Of a stretch of 64,000 bases of DNA, positions 19,047 to 27,194 are shown in pieces; the first letter of the stretch is position 1, and every line of letters starts with the position of its first letter. The stretch comes from DATBRC01 sp036560485 (lineage in GTDB: Bacteria; Pseudomonadota; Gammaproteobacteria; Burkholderiales; Burkholderiaceae_D): the NCBI GenBank assembly GCA_036560485.1, contig DATBRC010000017.1, positions 1-64,000 of the forward strand. The letters run 5' to 3'. Both the position numbers and the translations under genes were made by a program. The notes below the pieces were generated by a model that had not been told where the DNA came from, ran no database searches, and was given only the letters and a program-made list of their open reading frames with translations.

Positions 19047-19619
19047 ATGAAGCGGTTACCCGTTTTCGTTAGTTTCGTGTTGTTTATTGCTCTGTGCATA
19101 TCGGGAACGTACTGGGCGACCCGCTTGTTCAAGCCGGCTGCGCGTCCCGTAATGGCACCGCCGCCGGTCGCGCACGTTGATGTCAATTTAATGGCTGCGG
19201 CTTCTTTATTCGGTGGACGCCCGGCATCGGCAGCCGTTGCCAGTAATTTCCAATTAAAAGGTGTGGTCGTTGCAGATAAGCCTGAAGAAAGTGTCGCGAT
19301 TTTGTCTGCAGACGGCAAGCCGCCTCAATCGATTGCGATGAATGCAGAAGTGCTGCCGGGTGTGACGGTCAAGGAAGTGCATGCAAAATATGTGGTGCTA
19401 TCGGATGGAGGCGTCAACAAGCGTGTCGAGCTTCCGGAAACGCAACAATTGCGGGTCGATTCAGTCAGTAGTGACTCGGCACCGCAGTCTGCACCTCCAA
19501 TGACAATAACACCAATGATGCCACCCGCATCTGCTACTCCCCCAGGGCCGCAAGCCGGCAATCCTAATCCCCCGAATGCGCCATTTAATATGAGGCCGCG
19601 ACGTGTTCCGGGTGGTTGA
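19047..19619 (+). CDS. gspC: Type II secretion protein GspC (short form without PDZ domain)
   Basis: A 190-residue inner-membrane protein. One N-terminal membrane helix (about 5-25) leads into a homology region (about 48-135) with LMAAASLFGG, FQLKGVVVADKPEESVAIL and VLPGVTVKEVHAKYVVLSDGG, which in GspC binds the secretin N0 domain. The last 50 residues are Pro-rich with no PDZ or coiled coil. The ATG at 19047 sits 6 nt after AAAGGG; a GTG one codon earlier is also possible. GspC is normally the first gene in enterobacterial operons, but here it is last, after gspF. Confidence 0.88.
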   Translation: MKRLPVFVSFVLFIALCISGTYWATRLFKPAARPVMAPPPVAHVDVNLMAAASLFGGRPASAAVASNFQLKGVVVADKPEESVAILSADGKPPQSIAMNAEVLPGVTVKEVHAKYVVLSDGGVNKRVELPETQQLRVDSVSSDSAPQSAPPMTITPMMPPASATPPGPQAGNPNPPNAPFNMRPRRVPGG

Positions 19620-19846
19620 GAAATTACCAGGAATGAACACAAAGTTAATGTTGAATGCATGCCGCCTGTAGTTCCGGGAACTTTTACAGCCATTCGAACC
19701 ATATATATCGCCTCACAATTAGGTTGTCTGATTTTTACTCCATCAGAGCGCTCAATACCGGCCGTTCAAAACCAATTCCATGTATCAGGGAAATTGAAGC
19801 AAGCCGTACGTGCGATTTCAGAGATCGTGCCCTATGTGACAAGCAT
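19620..19846. other. Gene-free stretch after the gsp operon
   Basis: About 230 bases between the gspC stop and the depolymerase terminator. Open frames here are short, lack ribosome-binding sites and have no recognisable content; I see no gene. Confidence 0.5.
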
Positions 19847-19881
19847 AAAAAAACCCGAATATCGATCAGGATATTCGGGTT
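19847..19881 (-). terminator. Rho-independent terminator of the third depolymerase
   Basis: An 11-bp perfect inverted repeat (19852-19862 and 19871-19881) with an 8-nt loop. On the minus strand it is followed by a run of seven Ts, so it serves the minus-strand depolymerase ending at 19951. The plus-strand side lacks a T-tract. Confidence 0.8.
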
Positions 19882-19950
19882 AAACGGAGCTTCACTCCTC
19901 ACTTCAAATTTCTGTCTCGTTATATTAATTACCGAGGCAGAGTCAAACCA

Positions 19951-21228
19951 TTAATTCATTGGTCCGCAGGTTGAAGAATTAGTCCATGTCGTGCCGCATT
20001 TGTACAAGGTGATGTATGTGTTGTAGCCATACTTCGCACCCAGTTGATTGTATTGCGTGACATTGATACGACCAGCGATGTAATGGTTGGTCACGGTATC
20101 TCTGACAGATGTCGAATAGACCAGTGTCGTCGTGGTTGTTGTTGTGGTCGTGGTTGCATGAGCGGTAGTGGTTGTGCCGCCTGCAACTGTAGTCGTGGTT
20201 GTACCGCCGGCAGCTGCGCGCAAGTTGTTCTTGAACCAGAAATCCGTAACATATACTGGATAGTTGATACGGGTAGCATCGACGTAACTAATGTTCTGGC
20301 CGCCAGGACCGGCTGGCCATGCATGGCCCATGCCATCCACGCTGATTTCAGTGGTGCGCAAGTGTCCATTCTGGTCCGTGTAAGGAGTACCTGTACCATT
20401 GCCCGAACCACCAGAGATGGTGAAGGTCGCGCCTTTGGTGTAGGTGCCGCCGTAGACGATACGCATCGCAGCCGTATCCATTGGGCCATAAGCCTGCGTC
20501 ACGAGATAGTCACCGGAACCCCAAACAGCACTGGTGATCTGTGTCGCGAAGCTGCTCTTATGTGTACCTGCGTAAGTGTTGCAAGTCGATGCTGTGCTGT
20601 TGGCATCCACGCCAGACGGAACATAGCTGATCGCGCTGGTTGGCGTACCCACTGCCGGACCCGCATTGATACCGATACCGGCGAAAATATCCGGTGCCAG
20701 GCAACCAAGCGCCATCGTCATGCCGCCGCCGGAAGACAGGCCGGTTACATACACTTGGTTTGGATCGATTGCGTATTGCGAATTGGTGACGAAGCGGTTG
20801 ATCAGGTCAAGCAGGATGCCATGGTGGCCTGCAGTGCGGCTTGGCGACGTATTTGCATAATCCCAGCAGTGGTTGCTGTAGACATTCCCTGTCGCATTCG
20901 GTGCCAGGATCACTGCGCCGTAATTGTCGGCCGTCGTTTTCCAGTTGAAGCCGCCATCGGAAGAATCGTTGATGACGTCGCCGGCTGCTGTTTGCGTACA
21001 GCCATGCAGCACCAGAATCAGTGCGCGTAAGCCGTTCTTGGTTGGCTGTGTTGCCGGCCAGTAGAAATAACCAGTCAGATTGCCGCCGTTGACTGAGTCG
21101 GCAGCCCAGGTTTGATTGCTGCTCCATGTGCCAGGACCAGCAGTGACAGCTTGTGCTGCAAAGCTTGGCAACAGCAATACTGCAGCTGCGGCAATGCTAC
21201 CTATAAATGATTTAATGTTTAAAGCCAT
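19951..21228 (-). CDS. Secreted PHB depolymerase-family esterase with a different C-terminal domain
   Basis: A 425-residue paralogue of the enzyme at 1166-2431. The catalytic half is close to it (signal peptide ending AAQA, LHGC at 74-77, GLSSG with Ser165, VWGSGD for the Asp, GMGHAWPAG for the His). After a Thr-rich linker (about 345-370, with TTTAHATTTT) the C-terminal domain is unrelated: about 55 residues with HYIAGRINVTQYNQLGAKYG and CGTTWTNSSTCGP, a module also known from PHA depolymerases. The ATG at 21228 was chosen because GGAGACACATC precedes it; a longer frame upstream would disrupt the signal peptide. It points toward the T2SS operon. Confidence 0.9.
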   Translation of the reverse strand: MALNIKSFIGSIAAAAVLLLPSFAAQAVTAGPGTWSSNQTWAADSVNGGNLTGYFYWPATQPTKNGLRALILVLHGCTQTAAGDVINDSSDGGFNWKTTADNYGAVILAPNATGNVYSNHCWDYANTSPSRTAGHHGILLDLINRFVTNSQYAIDPNQVYVTGLSSGGGMTMALGCLAPDIFAGIGINAGPAVGTPTSAISYVPSGVDANSTASTCNTYAGTHKSSFATQITSAVWGSGDYLVTQAYGPMDTAAMRIVYGGTYTKGATFTISGGSGNGTGTPYTDQNGHLRTTEISVDGMGHAWPAGPGGQNISYVDATRINYPVYVTDFWFKNNLRAAAGGTTTTTVAGGTTTTAHATTTTTTTTTTLVYSTSVRDTVTNHYIAGRINVTQYNQLGAKYGYNTYITLYKCGTTWTNSSTCGPMN

Positions 21229-21939
21229 GATGTGTCTCCATTCTTGTTTGCTTATTAAGGATAGGGTGTGGCGATTTATCGCTCTTAAAAACTTTTTTGT
21301 CAGCCATGCATGCGCCAACGTAATGCGATCAATATTCAGATTTCAAAAGATACGGAATCATGAGATATCAAATACGCGGTGCCTGATTCAATGCAGTTGT
21401 TATTATTTTTTTGGGCAGTGATGACTGCTCTCTCTGCATCGGCATTCACTATCACTAAACGGGTAATTTAGCTGGTGTGTTCGCGAAGTGAGTGAATCAT
21501 AGGCCAAAATATTTGGATAACAAGTAGGCCTAGTAGTTATACGGTAGTAGGTTTTGTTTCGTAAAATAAAAATTAGTGCGCCGCAATAAAACACTGGCGG
21601 TCACTTTAAATTTCTGTCACGAAACGTGCCGCTGGTTGCACTAGCGCAGGCTTTGCAGTCGATGAATTACTTTGCCCCATGATGACAATTAAATATGGCT
21701 CATAGCATCATTTCAAAATGACGCTGCATGCAATGCAAGATCAATTGGAATTTTCGCTACTACAGGTAGGTAAACCGAGAATGCATTGCGATGCACAAAA
21801 ACATATTTTAACAACGCGTCACATTGATGTGACTCGATAACATTTCTCTAGTTGCAAGATTTTTAAAGCGTGCAGATGATCGTGGTGAAAAATAAATACG
21901 AATTTGAATTGACGTCACATTGTTGAAGTTGATAGATCA
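21229..21939. other. AT-rich gene-free stretch upstream of the third depolymerase
   Basis: About 710 bases with no convincing gene. The base composition resembles the leader of the second depolymerase, and it should contain the promoter of the minus-strand depolymerase. No operator, RNA or mobile element was recognised. Confidence 0.5.
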
Positions 21940-22143
21940 TCAGTCTTTATTACCTTGATCGATCACTATCTTTTTCAATAAACGCTTTTGCCCTTGCCGG
22001 AGCGATGACTGGGATTTTTGATGCGGGCCGCCTTTGCGCGATTGTGCGGCAACCGCAACCGGATTGCGTGGTTTGGTAGTTTGTTGAGAAGGCTCGATAC
22101 GGAAGCTGAGTTTTTGCCGCGTACCGAGCGATTTGTTTGCCAT
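21940..22143 (-). CDS. Small basic conserved-looking protein downstream of hslU
   Basis: A 67-residue, strongly basic protein (start MANKSLGTRQKLSF, later KPRNPVAVAAQSRKGG and RQGQKRLLKK). I do not recognise a function. It lies 28 nt after hslU on the same strand, so it may be the last gene of the hslVU unit. ATG at 22143 is used; a TTG two codons upstream is possible. The pattern of Lys/Arg with Gln and Ser suggests RNA or ribosome contact, which is only a guess. Confidence 0.6.
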   Translation of the reverse strand: MANKSLGTRQKLSFRIEPSQQTTKPRNPVAVAAQSRKGGPHQKSQSSLRQGQKRLLKKIVIDQGNKD

Positions 22144-22171
22144 GATCAATAATGCAGTTATCTAGAAATAT

Positions 22172-23521
22172 CTACAAAACATAACGCGATAAATCTTCGT
22201 TGATCGCCAAAGCACTCAATCGTTCATCCACATAAGCTGCGGTGATTTGAATTGCCTTGTCAGTGGCCTCGCTTGCGGAGAACGAAATTTCTTCCAGTAG
22301 TTTTTCCATGACGGTATATAGTCGGCGTGCACCGATGTTTTCCGTTTTCTCATTGACCGAAAATGCAATGGATGCCAAACGCTGGATGCCGTCCTCGCCA
22401 AATTCAATTGTGATACCTTCTGTCGCCAGCAATGCTTCATATTGTTTGGTCAGACAGGCATCGGTACCGGTCAGGATGCGTTCAAAATCGGCAATCGATA
22501 AGGATTCCAATTCGACGCGAATCGGGAAGCGGCCTTGCAACTCCGGGATCAGATCCGATGGTTTGGCAAGATGAAAGGCGCCTGACGCAATGAACAGAAT
22601 ATGATCGGTCTTGATCATGCCGTACTTGGTATTGACGGTAGTGCCTTCGACCAATGGCAGCAGATCACGCTGCACGCCGGCGCGCGACACATCGGCGCCG
22701 CCGACTTCGGAGCGGGTTGCGATCTTGTCGATCTCATCCAGAAAAACAATGCCGTTTTGCTCGACATTGGCAATTGCCTTCTGCTTCGTTTCATCGTCGT
22801 TGATCAGCTTGGCGGCTTCCTCTTCGGTCAACAAGGTCATTGCATCCTTGATTTTTATTTTTCGCTTTTTTTTGCGATTGCCGCCCAGGCCCGAGAACAT
22901 CGATTTGATTTGTTCTGTCATTTCTTCCATGCCTGGTGGCGCCATGATTTCCATGTGCGGGCTGGGATCGGCAACTTCAATTTCAATTTCTCGATCATCA
23001 AGTGATCCTTCGCGCAAACGCTTGCGGAAAGTTTGACGAGCCGCATTGCCGCTGTGCGAATCGGCGTCGGCCGCTGTACTGGCGTTCGGGTGAAAACCGA
23101 AATCGCGTGCAGGCGGTACCAGGATATCAATCACGCGCTCTTCTGCCGCATCTTCGGCACGCGAGCGTACCTTGCGCATTTCAGCCTCGCGTGTTTGCTT
23201 GATGCCGATATCGATCAGGTCACGAATAATCGTGTCGACATCGCGGCCAACATAACCGACTTCGGTAAATTTGGTCGCTTCGATTTTAATGAACGGTGCA
23301 TCGGCCAATTTGGCAAGACGTCTGGCAATTTCGGTTTTGCCGACGCCAGTCGGACCGATCATTAAAATATTTTTCGGCGTGATCTCATGGCGTAACGGCT
23401 CAGCGACTTGCTGACGCCGCCAACGGTTGCGCAATGCGATCGCTACTGCGCGTTTGGCACGGCCTTGCCCGACAACGTGTTTGTCGAGTTCGGAGACAAT
23501 CTCTTTTGGGGTCATATTCAT
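22172..23521 (-). CDS. hslU: ATP-dependent protease ATPase subunit HslU
   Basis: The 449-residue AAA+ unfoldase of the HslUV (ClpYQ) protease, which unfolds substrates and threads them into HslV. It starts with PKEIVSELDKHVVGQ and has Walker A GPTGVGKT at 56-63, YVGRDV after it, an I-domain (about 110-240), Walker B IVFLDEIDKIA and sensor residues in GRFPIRVEL. The C-terminal tail DLSRYVL is the peptide that docks into HslV to activate it. It begins 31 nt after hslV on the same strand; the pair is classically heat-shock regulated. Confidence 0.97.
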   Translation of the reverse strand: MNMTPKEIVSELDKHVVGQGRAKRAVAIALRNRWRRQQVAEPLRHEITPKNILMIGPTGVGKTEIARRLAKLADAPFIKIEATKFTEVGYVGRDVDTIIRDLIDIGIKQTREAEMRKVRSRAEDAAEERVIDILVPPARDFGFHPNASTAADADSHSGNAARQTFRKRLREGSLDDREIEIEVADPSPHMEIMAPPGMEEMTEQIKSMFSGLGGNRKKKRKIKIKDAMTLLTEEEAAKLINDDETKQKAIANVEQNGIVFLDEIDKIATRSEVGGADVSRAGVQRDLLPLVEGTTVNTKYGMIKTDHILFIASGAFHLAKPSDLIPELQGRFPIRVELESLSIADFERILTGTDACLTKQYEALLATEGITIEFGEDGIQRLASIAFSVNEKTENIGARRLYTVMEKLLEEISFSASEATDKAIQITAAYVDERLSALAINEDLSRYVL

Positions 23522-23552
23522 AATGTATTGCGCGAGCGTGTTAACCGCCGCG

Positions 23553-24089
23553 TCATTCCAATGTTTCGATGGTGTGCGACAGGTTGGTATAGATGCAGAG
23601 TTCGCCGGCGATAGTGAGTGCTTTTTTCACGATATCGGATGGCGCCAAGTCGGTGTTTTCCTGCAAAGCCTTGGCTGCCGATTGTGCGAACGCGCCGCCG
23701 GAACCGATAGCACCGATTCCATCTTCCGGCTCCAGCACGTCGCCATTGCCGGTGATAACTAAAGTTGAGTCACGGTCAGCGACTAACAGCATCGCTTCCA
23801 GCCGCCGCAACATGCGATCGGTGCGCCAATTTTTCGCCAATTCTACTGACGCGCGCATCAAATGTCCCTGATGCTTTTCAAGTTTGGCTTCAAACAATTC
23901 GATCAACGTAAATGCATCGGCCGTACCCCCCGCAAATCCTGCGAGCACTTTTCCGTGATAAAGCTTGCGTACTTTGCGTGCTGAGCCTTTCATGACGATA
24001 TTGCCCAGCGTTACTTGACCGTCTCCGCCCAGTGCGACGATATTGCCACGTCGAACGGAGAGAATAGTTGTGCCGTGAAATTGTTCCAT
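23553..24089 (-). CDS. hslV: ATP-dependent protease proteolytic subunit HslV
   Basis: A 178-residue proteasome-beta-type threonine peptidase. MEQFHGTTILSVRRG at the start shows that the nucleophile would be Thr7 after loss of a six-residue propeptide; in E. coli HslV only the Met is removed. GDGQVTLGN, the Lys in KVRKLY and the GGAFAQSAA region follow the family pattern. The ATG at 24089 is used; a longer frame upstream adds unrelated sequence. A candidate sigma-32 promoter lies about 105-130 bases upstream. Confidence 0.96.
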   Translation of the reverse strand: MEQFHGTTILSVRRGNIVALGGDGQVTLGNIVMKGSARKVRKLYHGKVLAGFAGGTADAFTLIELFEAKLEKHQGHLMRASVELAKNWRTDRMLRRLEAMLLVADRDSTLVITGNGDVLEPEDGIGAIGSGGAFAQSAAKALQENTDLAPSDIVKKALTIAGELCIYTNLSHTIETLE

Positions 24090-24192
24090 ATTTGCCTTCA
24101 AATGATGTGACTGGCTGCTGTTTAATGACGGCCAGTGTCCGAGTAATTGCCGACCGGATGCTTCAATCGGTAAGCAATCAATCAAAGTAATG

Positions 24193-24218
24193 TTGGGGAT
24201 GTGCTATCGGATTACAAG
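24193..24218 (-). promoter_or_regulatory. Candidate sigma-32 heat-shock promoter of hslVU
   Basis: Read on the minus strand: CTTGTA (24218-24213), 14 nt, then CCCCAA (24198-24193). This is close to the heat-shock consensus CTTGAA-N13-17-CCCCAT. It lies about 105 bases before the hslV start. The match is by eye only. Confidence 0.5.
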
Positions 24219-24284
24219 AGGTAATCGAGATGTGATGGTAATCAATTGCTATCCAGGCCAAAAGTGGATATGGACGGATGTCGA

Positions 24285-25667
24285 CTATTTTTTGCGGGGC
24301 AAAATGTGTGCGATGTCACGTAAGCCCATTACGTTAAACAATGCAGCGACCAAATGATTGACGTTAATAAGTTCGATTGTGCGGCCATTTCCGGCAAGCG
24401 GCGCCAAGCCGCTTAACAACTGGCCGGCTGCACCAAAATCTACCCGTGTTAGCCGTGCGCAATCAATGATGGCTGGATTGTGATTCGCCGAATATTCCTT
24501 GATCGCATTAATAAGCTGATCGGTGCGGCCATCTATCACAAGCGGCATCATGAAATGGTTTGTCATATCATCTTCCATGACACTTTCTTCCAGTGCCATG
24601 GTGATCTTGTTTTTGGGCGGCACAAACGCCGGCGGCGAAACTTCAAATGTGACACAGTAATCAATGCTGGTTTCTTCGAAATCCTTTTCGCGGTTGAGCA
24701 GCTCTAAAATCTCAAGCAACAATAACCACGGTGCTTCAGTTTCATCGCGTCGACCCACCTCCAGAATGGAGCGAATTTTTTCTGCCAATTCTGCTGCGCC
24801 GACAAAAACCAGATCGTTGCCGGCTTTATGCAATTTTTTCAGCGCATCAAGCAACAGTCCGCAACCTGCAGGGTTTACTTCAGTAACGCGTACAAATTCC
24901 AACCGCACAGTTTTATTGTTCTCGCCCATTTTCTGCAGGCGCTCTAATTGCTTGACGATGCTGTCATCAAGCTTTCCGGCGAAGGCAATCATCGGCACGG
25001 CGCTGAGCGGCGTTTCTTTAATTGGTTGCGATTCAAGATGTGACCCTTCCCATGTCGGAGGCGAAGTTTCAAACTTGCTCGCATATTCAATCGATAAATT
25101 GTCGAACGGCGCCTGTTTGCCAGAGATTTGATATAAGTCGAACAGCATCCACCATATGACGCGATTGGATTCGTTGGGTGTTTTATCTTGAATCGCGCTC
25201 AGCAATACTTGTTCGACCATGTCGGTCTGCTCATTGGCAAACAAAATGGCGGCTTCTTCGATGACCGGATCGGTTTCTGAGCTGGATACTTCGATACCTG
25301 CTACGACGGCTTCACTACCTAACAGGAAATCAGTCGTCATGCCCATCGCCGGCAATGCAGTTTGAGCCGGTTTGGCAACTTGCACTGCTTCTTTTGTAGC
25401 GGTAGGCGCGGCTGCTTTGGCAGCGGGCGGTTTCGGAGGTGCGGATTTACGGAGTTGGCTATTACTTGTTTTGGCCGGCTTGATGAGCTCCGATGTCATC
25501 TCGGACTCGATCGCATCAATCTTCATTGCGGTCGCGCGTGCCGCATCACGTTGCAAAATCTGGGAGGAGGCAGTACGTTCCTCACGTTTACGGCGAGCCT
25601 CTTCCTTTTCGGACGAAGCTTTGTCCGGTTCGTTATCTTTCTTACCTAAAAACGAGAAAAGGCCCAC
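24285..25667 (-). CDS. Protein with two STAS-like modules and a charged, Ala/Pro-rich N-terminus
   Basis: A 460-residue cytoplasmic protein. Residues 1-60 start MGLFSFLGKK and are highly charged; 65-110 are Pro/Ala/Lys-rich and probably disordered. Two copies of a module follow: a helical segment with SIEYASKFETSPP (192-204) then a STAS-like domain (224-306), and again SIDYCVTFEVSPP (334-346) then STAS (371-458). STAS domains act in partner-switching or scaffold roles through phosphorylation of a Ser/Thr; NPAGCG and DFGAAG are at the equivalent loops, with no Ser at the usual site. Partners are unknown. It is 195 nt upstream of hslV on the same strand. Confidence 0.75.
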   Translation of the reverse strand: MGLFSFLGKKDNEPDKASSEKEEARRKREERTASSQILQRDAARATAMKIDAIESEMTSELIKPAKTSNSQLRKSAPPKPPAAKAAAPTATKEAVQVAKPAQTALPAMGMTTDFLLGSEAVVAGIEVSSSETDPVIEEAAILFANEQTDMVEQVLLSAIQDKTPNESNRVIWWMLFDLYQISGKQAPFDNLSIEYASKFETSPPTWEGSHLESQPIKETPLSAVPMIAFAGKLDDSIVKQLERLQKMGENNKTVRLEFVRVTEVNPAGCGLLLDALKKLHKAGNDLVFVGAAELAEKIRSILEVGRRDETEAPWLLLLEILELLNREKDFEETSIDYCVTFEVSPPAFVPPKNKITMALEESVMEDDMTNHFMMPLVIDGRTDQLINAIKEYSANHNPAIIDCARLTRVDFGAAGQLLSGLAPLAGNGRTIELINVNHLVAALFNVMGLRDIAHILPRKK

Positions 25668-25983
25668 GTTTTTCCTGATTATGAATACTTGAGTTTGCCG
25701 CCGATGCTAAAACGGTTGGATTTCTATTTATAACGGTAACACAAAGTAATTGTCGAAATACGATTACAGCCGTACTGAAGCCGTTTGTCAAATTTTGACT
25801 CTATTTTTATAGCAGTTTAGCTAAAACCCGGCGTCTATTACAACTATCTGCTTGTTTTTATTTAAGTCGTGCCATCTGAGATTGTCTGAGATCTGTCAGA
25901 GGGCGAAAAATTAGCATTCTGGTATAAACGATTGCGATATCTTTTCATGAGCATTGAAATTGGCGTTTTTATAAATCGATATC
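25668..25983. other. Gene-free stretch between dksA and the STAS protein
   Basis: AT-rich sequence with no supportable gene. It must hold the promoter for the STAS gene on the minus strand, but no clear boxes were picked out. Confidence 0.45.
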
Positions 25984-26023
25984 ACAAAAAGCAACAAGCG
26001 CACGGATAAAATCGTGCGCTTGT
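25984..26023 (-). terminator. Probable terminator of dksA
   Basis: An 11-bp perfect inverted repeat (25994-26004 and 26013-26023) with an 8-nt loop. On the minus strand it is followed by TGCTTTTTGTG. It lies 23 bases beyond the dksA stop. Confidence 0.7.
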
Positions 26024-26046
26024 CATACGTGCAGTTGAATTTTATA

Positions 26047-27081
26047 TCAGTCGCCGTACAGCTTCTGTTTGAGTTCGCGTCGTTGTTGCGCTTCCAGGGA
26101 CAGTGTGGCAGTCGGGCGTGCCAGCAAACGCGGGATCCCGATCGGTTCGCCGGTTTCTTCGCACCAGCCATAGTCGCCACTATCGATGCTGGCAATGGAT
26201 TGCTGCACTTTTTTGAGCAATTTACGCTCGCGATCACGCGTGCGCAATTCAAGCGCATGTTCTTCTTCAATTGTCGCGCGGTCTGCCGGGTCCGGTACTA
26301 AAACTGTTTCGCGCAAATGTTCGGTTGTCTCGCCGGCATTTTTAAGCAAATCAATTTCGAGTTGTTGCAGGCGCGCTTTGAAAAACGCTAATTGCGCTTC
26401 ATTCATGTAATCTTTATCACTCATCTTGAGAATTTGTTCTTCTGTCAAGAGAGGGCCATCGGTAACTGGTTTGGTAGTAGATTTGGTTGCCACTTTGCTT
26501 ACTTTCGAAACTTCTGTAAATTCAATTTTACCCGTTAATCCTGCTGATGCATTGTCAATGCTCTTGTTTGCGATCGATTGAGTCACTTTGAAATCCATGT
26601 TTGGTGTTGCAATCGCCACATTCTGCACTACGCGAGGAGCAGCCATTTGAGTTTTGGCATGTGTTGTGTCCGTTGACTGCAAAATTGGGCTGCTCTTTTC
26701 AGTCATTACTTTACTGATTTTTACGACAGTTGGGGACACCTTTTTTTCAATCGGCTTGGCAGCCGTTTTAACCACCGCTTTTTTCGCTACTTTTGCAGCC
26801 GGCTTCACTGTTGGTTTTACGCTCTTTTTTATAGGTGTCGCGACTTTTTTCGCGGGTTTGGGCGCACTTTTTACCGTTTTCACCGCAGCTTTCACAGGGG
26901 CTTTAGCCTTGCTGACGACTTTTTTGGCAGTCTTGGCGGGCGCGGATTTCACTGGCGCTTTGCCGGTAGCACGTGTTGCAGGCTTGGCTTTTGGCTTTGT
27001 CGCTGGTTTGATAGCCGCTTTTTTGCTTCCGGTGGCGACCACGCTCTTTTTGGCTGATTTTTTAGTAACGGTTGCGTTCAT
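26047..27081 (-). CDS. dksA: DksA-family transcription factor with a 200-residue histone-H1-like N-terminal extension
   Basis: A 344-residue protein, more than twice the usual DksA length. Residues 1-125 are Lys/Ala/Pro-rich with KPA, KKA and KAP repeats like eukaryotic H1 or bacterial H1-like tails; 126-208 is a low-complexity bridge. From 211 a normal betaproteobacterial DksA core follows: LLTEEQILKMSDKDYMNEAQ, a coiled coil with tip DPADRATIEEE (264-274), and the globular end. Only one Cys (Cys307) remains of the four zinc ligands, as in other DksA of this class. DksA binds RNA polymerase with ppGpp. The tail may bind DNA or polyphosphate (inference). It lies 113 nt after the GTPase gene. 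Confidence 0.9.
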   Translation of the reverse strand: MNATVTKKSAKKSVVATGSKKAAIKPATKPKAKPATRATGKAPVKSAPAKTAKKVVSKAKAPVKAAVKTVKSAPKPAKKVATPIKKSVKPTVKPAAKVAKKAVVKTAAKPIEKKVSPTVVKISKVMTEKSSPILQSTDTTHAKTQMAAPRVVQNVAIATPNMDFKVTQSIANKSIDNASAGLTGKIEFTEVSKVSKVATKSTTKPVTDGPLLTEEQILKMSDKDYMNEAQLAFFKARLQQLEIDLLKNAGETTEHLRETVLVPDPADRATIEEEHALELRTRDRERKLLKKVQQSIASIDSGDYGWCEETGEPIGIPRLLARPTATLSLEAQQRRELKQKLYGD

Positions 27082-27194
27082 AGCCCTTATCCTTTAAGAA
27101 CTTCCCGATGCATTGTTATATGGTGATTCTGCATGCGAGATTGATTGCTGCACATCTATCTAAACGGCCCCTCCTTGCGTAAAACCACGACAGT

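Noticed and set aside
20044..21030. Long open frame (328 codons, plus strand) antisense to the third depolymerase
   Set aside because: Rich in Cys and Arg, no family signature; it is a mirror of the conserved depolymerase codons.
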